Source: Tolypeutes matacus (Eukaryota; Chordata; Mammalia; Cingulata; Chlamyphoridae). From it: 64,000 bases of DNA. Below the pieces are notes generated by a model. The model was given only the letters and a program-made list of their open reading frames with translations. It was not told the DNA's origin and ran no database searches. The first letter of the stretch is position 1; each line of letters begins with the position of its first letter. Location: positions 32,691,521 through 32,755,520 of the forward strand of contig JAKSZT010053883.1 of assembly GCA_026826555.1 (NCBI GenBank), given 5' to 3'. The translations under genes were made by a program, and so were the position numbers. Shown one piece after another: positions 44,802-54,959 of the stretch.

Positions 44802-45491
44802 GGAAGCGGATGTGGCTTAAGCGAGTGGACTCCTGCCTACTACATGGGAGGTCCGTGGTTCGGTTACTGGTGACTCCTAAAGGAGACAGCAAGCTGGTGC
44901 GACGGGCAGGCATGACAAGCTGACACAACAAGATGATGCAACAAGAGACACAAGGAAAAAAAACATAACGAGAGACAGAACAAAGCAGGTTGCAGAGATT
45001 CTGGTGCCTCCTAAAGAGGACAAGCCAGGACGGCAAGCTGGTGCGACTGGCAGGCGTGGCGAGCTGACGCGACTAGATGACACAACAAGAGACGCAAGAG
45101 GAAAAACATAATGAGAGTACAACAAAGCAGGGAATGGAGGTGGCTTAAGAGATTAGGTGCCTCCCTCCCACATCAGAGGTCCCGGTTCAGTTCCTGGTGC
45201 CTTCTAAAGAAACAAGGAAGGGAAGCGGCTGTGGCTCAATCAGTAGGGCTCCCATTTACCATATGGGAGGCCCTGGGTTCGGTTCCCGGGGCCTCCTGGT
45301 GAAGGCAAGCCCGCCTGCACGGCGTGGTTAGCTGACCCAGCGAGCACAAGCAGCAAGGGGGAGATAAATGAATAAATAAATAAAATCTTAAAAAAAAAAA
45401 AAAAAAAAAGAAACAAGGAAGATGAACAGACACAGCAAGTGCAAACAACGAGGTGGTGGGGAGAGATAAATAAATAAAATAAATAAAAAAA
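44802..45491 (+). mobile_element. Dimeric DAS-related SINE with internal duplication, second at the same target
   Basis: Starts GGAAGCGGATGTGGCTTAAG. The middle contains a tandem repeat of about 120 bp (AAGCTGGTGCGACGGGCAGG near 44891 and AAGCTGGTGCGACTGGCAGG near 45034). A DAS SINE is nested at 45220-45406. It closes with a further AAAAGTCTAGGA at 45492-45503, the third copy of the target sequence. Confidence 0.85.
45220..45406 (+). mobile_element. DAS-type SINE nested in another SINE
   Basis: Full unit; perfect 14-bp duplications AAAGAAACAAGGAA at 45206-45219 and 45407-45420. Confidence 0.94.
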
Positions 45492-45504
45492 AAAAGTCTA
45501 GGAT

Positions 45505-45710
45505 TTGAAGGCTAGCAGATTTTGATTTGAATTTCAATTCTACTACTTATTTACTATGTGACCTTGAGCAAATTACTAAACCTTTCTGAGCATCAATTTG
45601 CTGAACTATAAAATGAGGGTAAGTAATAAATACTTGATAGAGCTGAGAAAAGTTAAATACTAAATGAGATAGGCCTCACACATGGTAAACACAATAAATA
45701 TCAATATCAG
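45505..45710 (+). repeat. MIR
   Basis: TTCTACTACTTATTTACTATGTGACCTTGAGC, CCTTTCTGAGCATCAATTTGC and CACATGGTAAACACAATAAATAT. Confidence 0.82.
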
Positions 45711-46739
45711 TTTTATCTCCCAAAGTATATTTGTATGCTTCTGAGGAGAGTAATCATTTATAACACTGGTGCCACTATAAATTATTAGTAAATACTTTTT
45801 AATTTGCTTGATCATCCAATTCAGCCAGTCTCCTTTGAACTTACATGGGGACCATTAAGTGGTCCAGATGTGGCAAGAAGAAAGAAAGCTGTAACTGTAG
45901 GAGGCACATCTGAGTGGGAATCCCTACTTCCTGCTGAAAATAAGTCTTTAATTGTCATTTGAGATCACTTCTTAGCCTGACTTTGAAAATACCATCTTAA
46001 TGTTTCCTTCTAGATATAACCTTTGCATATAGTGGGCTTTCAGTACACATTTGTTAAATGAATGTTGTCCTAAATGTTGGCTGTTGAAGGAAATTTAACT
46101 TGTGATTCTTGACTCCAAAGGACTCACAGAAATTGGAACAGATTGAAAAATATGGCTTACATACAGAGATACCTAAATATAGGTTTTATATGTTCAGTGC
46201 CAAAAACAAGTTGAATAAACTTTTAAGTGCCACTGGCATCCAAAGGTGGCTGGCATGGCCAGAAAGGTCTAATAGGGAAGTAGGACTTCACCTGGATCTT
46301 GAAAGGAAGCTCTAAGTTAAATATCTTATTATCTAAATAATAAGCCAAGAAGTCCAGTTGGGAAACTGAGTAAACAAAAACAGAAATGTGAAAGATGTGG
46401 GAACAATGAGGAAATCAGAATGGTAGAGTAGCCTAGGTAGAGTCTAGAGATTAAGTTTGGAGAGTAGATAGATTGTAAATTCCTTCAGGTTAGAGGCCAC
46501 ATTTTATCTTTAATCCTTTCAAGCAGCTAACACATAGTGACATAGTGAATAAAAATTAGAATTGAATTTTACAGGATTATGCAGGTCTTTTAATACGAAA
46601 ACTAAGGAGTTGGACTTCTGAATAGAGGGATGATGTGGGCAAAGGAGTGATTTAACAAGATTCATTGAAACAGGCTGTCTGTTCTACATGCCACAGCCTC
46701 GGCAAGCAATTGTTAAGCATTCAAATATGTGTCAATTCT
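45711..46739. other. Unique intronic sequence
   Basis: Nothing recognised apart from weak L2-like text near 46485 (GATTGTAAATTCCTTCAGG). Confidence 0.35.
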
Positions 46740-47321
46740 GACTGCTCGTCTAAACGCTAGACCTGTTGGCAGAATGCTCTGGGGACTGGGCTTCTAGGTT
46801 CTTGGCTATGTCGTATAAAAGAATTTAAGGACATGCCATAGGATAAGCAAGGGAGTAAAGAGTTTATTAAGAAACAAGAAAAGAGAAGTACATAACCTGA
46901 GACATGGGTTGCAGACCTGCTATACAGAGTGAGACGCTCACATGGGACCCTTGCTTAGGCCTTTTAAGACCTTTCCTCCTCCCCTTTCTTAATGTTGGGG
47001 AGGGGCCCTAGCTGTTCTTTCTTCTAAGTGGTTGCCTTAGGATCCCCACCTGTTAACTGTCAGGGGACCAATGGGAGGCCTGTTTGGAGTTATCTGGGGT
47101 TTCCTTTTGACCCCAGAAAGAGTTCCAAATGGGATCTCATGGCCAGGATTTCCGGGGGTCTTTCCAGCTTTGTTTTTACTAACAGCTTTCCCCTCAAGGG
47201 GTTTCCTCCAGGGTCTGACGGCCATGTTTTTTGCCAGGTACCATCTGTGACTCGCCTTCCCTTTTCCCTTACTAACCTGCCTCGGACCTAAGTTTCCAAC
47301 TGTCTTCAAGAAAAGCCTGCT

Positions 47322-47378
<57 letters not shown>

Positions 47379-47427
47379 GGGCCCTGCGCAAGGATGACAC
47401 GCAAATTCGTGAAGCTTTCCATATTTT
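47322..47427 (+). pseudogene. U6 snRNA retropseudogene (full-length)
   Basis: GTGCTTGCTTCGGCAGCACATATAC through the ACAGAGAAGATTAGCATG catalytic/ISL region to CCATATTTT, essentially all 106-107 nt of U6. Differences from U6 as I know it: C to T in GCTCGC, GGCCCC to GGGCCC, AGCGTT to AGCTTT, and the final T-run is cut to four. No PSE/TATA snRNA promoter is expected upstream because the copy lies inside an LTR. It is the 5' half of a chimera with 47428-47476. Confidence 0.93.
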
Positions 47428-47476
47428 ATATTAATAAAGCATAAATCCATCCAAAGTGTAAAAAAAAAAAAAAGAA
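47428..47476 (+). pseudogene. Fused mRNA-like 3' end of the U6 chimera
   Basis: Directly after U6 come about 32 nt ending in A(13) and an A-rich tail. They contain AATAAA (47433-47438) 22 nt before the poly(A), the normal spacing for a pol II poly(A) signal. Perfect 14-bp duplications AAGAAAAGCCTGCT at 47308-47321 and 47477-47490 enclose U6 plus this tail, so both arrived in one event. Confidence 0.8.
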
Positions 47477-47741
47477 AAGAAAAGCCTGCTGATTCCTCAT
47501 TGTTTTTCTTTTGCTGTACCCAACCTACCCTGACCAAGTCTGTGCCTCCTCTTTTCTTTTTTTTTTTTTTTTTTTTAACATTTTTTAAACTTTATTTTGT
47601 ACATTTAATAATTGAAAATATAAACAATTAAAAACTAAAAAGTAAACACAGATGAATAAATATATACATTTCTCAATTAAATATAATGGAACATATGAAT
47701 TTTTTTTTTAATCAAACAATATATTACACAATATATTTGGT

Positions 47742-50700
47742 TCATACTAATGCATTCATACAGTATTTGTCCTTTTGTGTCTGGCTTGCTTCACTCAACA
47801 TAATGTCCTCCAGGTTAATCCATGTTGCCATATGCTTTATGACTTCATTTCTTCTTACAGCTGCATAATATTCCATCGTGTGAATAGACCACAGTTTGTT
47901 TATCCATTCTTCTGTTGATGGACACCTGGGTTGTTTCCAACTTTTGGCAATGGTGAATAATGTGGCTATGAACATCGGTGTGCAGATGTCTGTTCGTGTC
48001 ACTGCTCTCAGTTCTTCTGGGTATATACCCAGTATTGGTATTGCAGGGTCATGTGGTAAGTCTATATTCAACTTCTTTAGGAACTGCCAAACAGTCCTCC
48101 ATAGTGGTTATACCATCCTGCATTCCCACCAACAATGAAGAAGTGTTCCTATCTCTCCACATCCTCTCCAACACTTGTAGTTCTCTGTCTTTTTAATAGT
48201 GGCCATTCTGATAGGTGTGAAATGCTATCATTGTAGTTTTGATTTGCATTTCCCTAATCATGAGTGATGTTGAGCATTTCTTCATGTGTTTTTTTGCCAT
48301 TTGTAATTCTTCTTTGGAAAAATGTCTTTTCAAGTCTTTTGCCCATTTTTTAATTGGGTCATTTGTCTTTTTATTGTTGAGTTGTAACATCTCTTTATAT
48401 ATCCTGGATATTAAACCCTTATCAGATATGTGATTTCCAAATATTTTTTCCCATTGAGTTGGCTGCCTTTTCACCCTTCTGACAAAATCCTGTGACGTGC
48501 AAAAGTGTTTAATTTTGAGGAGGTCCCATTTATCTACTTTTTCTTTTGTTGCACGTGTTTTGGGTGTGAGGTCCAAGAAACCACCAAGGTCTTGAAGATG
48601 TTTCCCTACATTTTCTTCTAGTAGTTTTATGGTCCTGGCTTTTATACTTGGATCTTTGATCCATTTTGAGTTGATTCTTGTATAGGGGGTGAGATAGGGG
48701 TCCTCTTTCATTCTTTTGGTCATAGATATCCAGTTCTCCCAACACCATTTGTTGAAGAGACTGTTTTTTTCCTATCAGTGTGGGCTTGGTAGGTTTGTCA
48801 AAAACCAGTTGACTGTATAGGTGAGGGTATATTTCTGGATTCTCAATTCTATTCCACTGATCGATATGTCTATCTTTATGCCAGTACCATGTTGTTTTGA
48901 CCACAGTAGCTTTGTAATATGTTTCAAGGTCAGGCAGTGAAATTCCTCCCACATTGCTCTTCTTTTTTAGAATACTTTTGGCTATTCGGGTGAACTTACC
49001 CTTCCAGATGAATTTGGTAATTGCCTTCTCTAATTCTGTAAAGTAAGCCGTTGGGATTTTGACGGTATTGCATTGAATCTATAAATCAGTTTGGGCAAGA
49101 TTGACATCTTCACGACATTTATTCTTCCAATCCATGAACACAGAATGTCTTTCCATTTGTTTAGGTCTTTTTAAATTTCTTTTAGCATTGTTTTGTAATT
49201 TTCTGCATATTGGTCCTGTACTTCTTTGGTTAAATTAACTCCTAGGTATTTGAGTCTTTTTGTTGCTATTGAAAATGGAATTTTCCTCCTGATTTCCTCC
49301 TCAGATTGTTCAGTACTAGTGTACAAAAACATTACTGATTTTTGCGTGTTCATCTTATATCCTGCCACTTTGCTGAACTCATTTATTAGTTCAAGTAGCT
49401 TTGTTGTGGATACTTCAGGATTTTCCAAATACAGGATCATGTCATCCGCAAACAGAGTTTTACTTCCTCTTTTCCTATTTGGACGCCTTTAATTTTTTTG
49501 TCTTGTCTAATTGCCCTCACTAGAACTTCTAGTACAATGTTGAATAACAGTGGTAACAGTGGGCATCCTTGTCTTGTTCCTGATCTTAGGGGGAAAGCTT
49601 TCAACCTTTCTCCATTGAATATGATGTTGGCTGTGGGTTTTTCATATATGCCTTTTATCATATTGAGGAATTTTCCTTTTATTCCTATCTTTTGAAGTAT
49701 TTTTATCAAAAGATGTTGGATTTTGTCGAATGCCTTTTCTGCATCTATTGAGATGATCATGTGTTTTTTTCCTTCAATTTGTTAATGTGGTATATTACAT
49801 TGATTGATTTTCTTATGTTGAACCAGCCTTGCATGCCAGGAATAAATCCCACTTGGTCGTGATGTATAAGTCTTTTGATATGCTGTTGGAGTCTATTTGC
49901 AAGTATTTTGTTGAGAATTTTTGCATCTATGTTCATGAGAGAGATTGGTCTGTAATTTTCTTTTCTTGTGGAATCTTTATCTGGCTTTGGTATTAGGGTG
50001 ATGTTGGGTAATTTTCTCTCCTCTTCAATTTTTTGGAAGAGTTTAAACAGGATTGGTGTTAATTCTTTTAGAAATGCTTGGTAGAATTCACCTGTGAAAC
50101 CATCTGGTCCTGGACTTTTCTTTGCTGGGAGATTTTTGATGATGGATTCAATCTCCTTAATTGTGATTGGTTTGTTAAGTTCTTGTATTTCTTGTTGTGT
50201 CAGTGCAGGTTGGTTATGAGTTTCTAGAAATTTGTCCATTTCATCCAGGTTGTCTAGTTTGTTGGCATATAGTTTCTCATAATATCCTCCTATGATTCTT
50301 TTTATTTCTGAGAGGTCATTTGTAATTTCCCCCCTTTCATTTCTGATCGTATTTATTTGCATCTTCTCTCTTTTTTCTTTGTTAGTCTAGCGAGGGATTT
50401 GTCAATTTTATTGATCTTCTCAAAGAACCAGCTTTTGGTTTTGTTGATTTTCTCTATTGCTTTTCTGTTCTCATTTTCATTTATTTCTGCTCTAATCTTT
50501 ATTATTTCTTTCCTTCTTTTTGCTTTGGGATTGGTTTGCTATTCTTTTTCTAGTTTCTCAAGTTGTTCAGTAAAATCTTTGAGTTTAGCTCTTTCTTGTT
50601 TCTTAATATAGGCATTTAGGGCTATAAATTTCCCTCTCAAGACTGCCTTTGCTGTATCTCATAAGTTTTGATATGTTTTGTTCTCATTTTCATTTGTCTC

Positions 50701-51530
50701 AATATATTTACTGATTTCACTTGCAATTTCTTCTTTGACCCACTGAATATTTAGGAGTGTGTTGTTCAGTCTCTACGCATTTGCAAATTTACTTTTTTCC
50801 TGTCTTTTATTGATTTCTAGTTTCATTCCATTATGATCTGAGAAGGTGCTTTGTATAATTTCAATCTTTTTATATTTATTGAGAGCTGTTTTGTGACCTA
50901 ACATGTGGTCTATCCCAGAAAGATCCATGGGCACTTGAGAAGAATGTATAACCCGCTGAGTTTGGATGCAGTGTTCTGTATATGTCTGTTAGGTCTAACT
51001 TGTTTTTCATATTGTTCAAGTTCTCTGTTTCCTTGTTGATCTTCTGTCTAGTTGTTCTATCTAATGATGTGAGAGGGGTGTTGAAGTCTCCAACGATTAT
51101 TGTAGAAATGTCTATTTCTCCTTTCAGTTTTGCCAGAGTTTGTCTCATATATTTTGGGGCACCCTGGTTAGGTGCGTAGATATTTATGACTGTTATATCT
51201 TCCTGGAGGATCATCCCTTTTATTAATATATAATGGTCTTCCGCATCTCTTATCACTTTTTTGCATTTGAAGTCTGTTTTGTCTGATATTAGTATAGCTA
51301 CCCCTGCTCATTTCTGTTTACTATTCGCGTGGAGTATCTTTTTCCAACCTTTTACTTTCAGCCGGTTTGTATCCTTGTGTCTGAGGTGAGTTTCTTGTAA
51401 GCAGCATATGGATGGCTCATGTTTTTTTATCCATTCTGTCAGCCTGTATCCCCTTTGATTGGGGAATTTAATCCATTCACATTCAATGATATTACTGAAA
51501 ATGCACTATTTATTTCCTCTGTTGTATTCT
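47742..51530 (-). pseudogene. L1 ORF2 pseudogene, copy 2
   Basis: Endonuclease in 50876-51256 (GDFNTPLT) with a local deletion near 50917 that shifts frame before the SDH motif. RT core at 49757-50362 (201 codons, one residue different from copy 1), FADD at 49441-49452, C-terminal domain to 47742. Stops at 51308-51310, 49757-49759, 49437-49439 and 49171-49173 match those of copy 1. Three bases are missing relative to copy 1 after KIQH. Confidence 0.9.
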
Positions 51531-51539
51531 TTGGTTTTC

Positions 51540-51728
51540 TTTTTTTTTTTCTTTTAAAGATTTTATTTATTTATTCATCCATCCCCCCCTTGCTTCTTGT
51601 GCTCGCCGGGTCAGCCAACCACGCCGCGCGGGCAGGCCCGCCCTCAACCAGGAGGCCCTGGAAACCGAACCCAGGGCCCCCCACATGGCAAACGGGAGCC
51701 CCACCGATTGAGCCACAGCCGCCTCCCA
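51540..51728 (-). mobile_element. DAS-type SINE in L1 copy 2, upstream of ORF2
   Basis: Inverted DAS; perfect 17-bp duplications TGTATTCTTTGGTTTTC at 51523-51539 and 51729-51745. Confidence 0.94.
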
Positions 51729-51839
51729 TGTATTCTTTGGTTTTCATATGTCAATCTTATATTTGTCTCTCTTTTTACTCTTTTGGTTATCCTTTTTGCT
51801 TTTCTTTCTTCTGTACTCTCCTCCAAGCTTCTCTCTCTC

Positions 51840-52990
51840 CTGTCTTTTTCTTTCAGGTTCTAAGGCGTCCTTTAATATTTCCTGTAAAGGTGGATTCCTT
51901 TTTGCAAACTCTCTTAGTTTCTGTTTGTTTGTTTTTTTTTTTCCTTCAAAGATTTTTATTTTATTTATTCATCTATCCCCCCTTGCTGCTTGTGCTCGCT
52001 GGGTCAGCCAACCACGCCGTGCGGGCAGGCTTGCCCTCACCAGGAGGCCCTGGAAACCGAACCCGGGGCCTCCCATATGGCAAATGGGAGCCCCACTGAT
52101 TGAGCCATAGCCGCTTCCCTGTTTGTTTGTGAATACTTTATATTCACCTTCATATTTGAAGGTCAGTTTTGCTGGATAAAGAATTCTCTGCTGGCAGTTT
52201 TTCTCTTTCAGTTTCCTAATTGTATCATACCACTGTCTTCTCACCTCCATGGTTTCTGAAGAGAAATCTGCACTAAGTCTTCCTGGACATCCTTTGTACG
52301 TGATCGTTTGCTTCTGTCTTGCTGCTCTGAGAATTTTCTCTTTATCTTTTACATTTGACATTCTGAATAATATGTGTCTTGGCGTAGGTCTATTTGGATT
52401 TATTCTCATTGGGGTATGGTGTACTTCTTGGACATGTAAGTTCATTTCTTTCGTGAGAATTGGGAAATTTTCAGCTATTATTTCTTCAAATACTCTTTCT
52501 GCCGCTTTTCCTTTCTCTTCCCCTTCTGGCACTCACATGACATGTATGTTGTTGCGTTTTGTGTTGTCATTCAACTCTCTGAGCCCCTGCTCAATTTTTT
52601 CCATTCTTTTCTCTCTTCAATTTTAGCTGCTCTGTCTTCGGATCATTTATTTCTTCTGTCATTTGAGTGTGCTGTTGTATGCCTCAAATGTATTTTTGAC
52701 TTCACCTATTGTGTCTTTCATTCGCATGAACTCTGTTACTCTTCTGTTCAGGATTTCAAATTCTTCTTTGCGTTCGCTCAATGATTTCTTGATGTCATTT
52801 ATCTCTTTAACTATATTTTCTTTGATTTCATTAATTTGATTTTGGAAATTTGTGCTCATCTCACTGATTAGTTCTCTCAAATTCTGCATGTCTTCTGGGT
52901 CTTTGCTGTATTCCTTTTCTTGGGCCATGTCTTCTATTTTCTTAGTATGGCTCGTAATTTTTTGCTGGTACTTAGGCATCTTGTTAGTTT
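51840..52990 (-). pseudogene. L1 ORF1 pseudogene, copy 2
   Basis: Coiled-coil part 52659-52979 (NQINEIKENIVKEINDIKK). The RRM/CTD part is at 51969-52532, reading PEGEEKGKAAERVFEEI through YEGEYKVFTNKQ into the SINE at 51933-52118, which cuts the C terminus. A frame change near 52535-52660 also disables it. Confidence 0.85.
51933..52118 (-). mobile_element. DAS-type SINE in L1 copy 2 ORF1
   Basis: Inverted DAS; 12-bp duplications CTGTTTGTTTGT at 51921-51932 and 52119-52130. Confidence 0.92.
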
Positions 52991-54115
52991 GTATTTTACT
53001 TAGATGCTCGATCTCTTTCTCTTTTATAGGGTTTTAGTGGCAGGAGGCTGTGAGTTACCACAGCTCTTTGATTTTTGGCTCAACCTTGATTGTTAGGATT
53101 GTTCTGCTGGTTGCTCAAAACTGGGCACTGGACCCAGTAATTGGTTGTAGAATCGTTTCCTAGGGCCTTGGGCCGGGAGGCTGTAGAGGCCAGGAAAAGC
53201 CTCTCCTACTTATTAATTTTCTTATGTGCACTTCCTTGGGTCTGTCAGGAGATGGTGCTCATTGGCAGCTCTCAATTCAATGCCTGGTGGGAGTGTATTT
53301 GTTGTGACACAGGCCAGATCAATGTGATAGAGCTTCCTGTCTGCGGCTAAGAGCCCTGTGATTCAAACTTTCTGAAACAGTTCTCCAGACTCCTCTCGTA
53401 GAACCCCCCTTTTCCCAGCTAGGAAATATTTCCACTCCCTTCTGAATCCTCAACAATCAGTCCCTGTTAGTAGAGGAGGAGATTGGGAGGTTTGTATATC
53501 TTTAGCCCCTTGCAGGCTCCAAGGCAAACAATGGCGCAGCCCCACCCAGCCTGGAAGGGCTCTTGGGACAGGGCAGACCAAACCTGGGAGTCAAAAGCAA
53601 GGGTCAGCCCCACGATCTCTCTTCTCTTCCGTGGAGTCCTCAACAATTAGTCCAGGCTAGAAGAGAGGGAGGTTGCGAGGGTCAGATTTCTCCAGTCCTT
53701 TCTAGGCTCCCAGGTCAAACTGCCGTGTGGAAGGGTCCGTGTGGAAGTGTCCGTGGGGCTCCGCAGCCCAAATTTTAGGTCAGAACCTGAGTCAGCCTAA
53801 GGCTGTGTCCCTCTCTCTCCCCTTTCTGGGAGTGGTAGATCCCTGAAGCCCCCTTTGTCTGTGGTCGCAAGCACAGAGGCCCGAGAATTCTGAAGAGTGT
53901 GGGGGAGGGTGCCCGCAGCAGCAGGCACTGCTACTTTCCAACTCACCGTTCTGTGGTCGCGATTTCCCTCTTCTGTCCCTCTCTACTGTGGGTGGTGTGC
54001 AGCCTTCACCTGCTGTCCTAAACTCTATAAGATCTATTTCGAGGCTGTTTCAGCTTGTCCTCTAGCTTTTTTTCTGGAGAAGAGATTGTCATGTTTTACT
54101 AGTCCGCCATCTTCC
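52991..54115 (-). promoter_or_regulatory. L1 5' UTR / internal promoter region, copy 2
   Basis: Colinear with 10401-11531. GC-richer, with the same doubled AAGGGTCCGTGTGG motif near 53727. A promoter role is known for L1 5' UTRs; activity here is unknown. Confidence 0.65.
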
Positions 54116-54124
54116 CGGAATAGC

Positions 54125-54561
54125 CCTCCTTCTTTCTTTATCTCAATCAAAGTTCCACTTTCTCCCAGTTGCTTTGGCTAGAAACATTAGAATTATTTTG
54201 AGCTCTCTCTTTCTTTAACTCTCATCTAATCAGTAGTTAAGAAGGGTTGTTTCTGCCTCTACATTGTTTTGAGACTCTGCTTACCCTCTTTACATTCCTA
54301 CTGCCTCTGTCATAGTTCAGGCTCTTGGATTTCATTGTTGGTTTGTCACAGAAGACTCCTAGTTTGTTCTCCTTTTTAGTGTCTCTGCTGCAGTCTGGCC
54401 TTTAGTCCAGTGCCACATTAATCTTCCTAAAGTACATCTCTGCTTCAGAAAAGTTCAGTGGCATCCCTTTATTTACTGCATGAATATTCATTCCTTACAC
54501 CAACTTTCTGAGTCTTCTGTGATTTGACCTCAGTTGACATTGCTAGCCTTCTTTTACAGTA
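54125..54561 (+). mobile_element. L2 LINE fragment, 5' of Tigger1
   Basis: CAGTCTGGCCTTTAGTCCAG, CCACATTAATCTTCCTAAAGTACA, GTTCAGTGGCATCCC and AGTCTTCTGTGATTTGACCTC follow L2. The element continues at 57015. Confidence 0.72.
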
Positions 54562-54959
54562 TAGGCACACCTCAGAGATATTGCGGGTTTGGTTCCAAAC
54601 CACAGCAATAAAATGGATATGGCAACAAGGTGAGTCACATGAATTTTTTGGTTTCCCAGTGCATATAAAAGTTATGTTTACACTATACCGTAGTCTGTTA
54701 AGTGTGCAATAGCATTATATCTTTAAAAAATATATATATATATATATATTCCTTAATTAAAAAACACTTTTTTTGCTAAAAAATGCTAACCATCATCTGA
54801 GCCTTTAGTGAGTTATAATCTTTTTGCTGGTGGAGGGTCTTGCCTCGATGTTGATGGCTGCTGACTGATCAGGGTGGTGCCTTGCTGAAAGTTGGGGTGG
54901 CTATGGCAATTTCTTAAAATAAGACATAAACTTAAAAGTTTGCTGCAGTGATTGGCTCT

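Larger units (their letters stand above)
46740..47550 (-). mobile_element. Probable ERV LTR (solo), hit by a U6 retrocopy
   Basis: On the minus strand: GC-rich U3, TTAAAAGGCCTAAGC promoter-like text (near 46962-46976), then TTCTTAATAAACTCTTTACTCCCTTGC, an AATAAA poly(A) signal (46862 region) at typical R-U5 spacing, and a C/T-rich U5. No gag, pol or env beside it. The U6 chimera at 47322 splits the U3 and the young L1 at 47553 lies at the right edge. Family not named; boundaries approximate. Confidence 0.6.
47553..54115 (-). mobile_element. Full-length L1 retrotransposon (copy 2), antisense to MACF1
   Basis: About 6.5 kb with two nested SINEs (51540-51728, 51933-52118). T run at the left, 5' end at the right (CCGCCATCTTCCCGGAA). 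Target duplication is not clean: GCCTCCTCTTTTCTTTT at left versus GCCCTCCTTCTTTCTTT at right. Colinear with copy 1 throughout and nearly identical in text, but the SINEs sit at different places. Confidence 0.94.

Noticed and set aside
46109..46315. Possible exon (68-codon ORF starting MTPKDSQKLEQIEKYG)
   Set aside because: No acceptor/donor pair in frame and no family resemblance.
47322..47427. Functional U6 snRNA gene
   Set aside because: Base changes in conserved positions, shortened T terminator, target-site duplications and poly(A) show it is a retrocopy.
51419..52099. 226-codon + strand ORF, the longest in the window
   Set aside because: It runs antisense through L1 copy 2 and two SINEs; no biological unit.
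4781..54115. Segmental duplication explaining the two similar L1s
   Set aside because: Copy 1 has its own perfect 17-bp duplication, the flanks are unrelated and the nested SINEs differ, so they are separate insertions.
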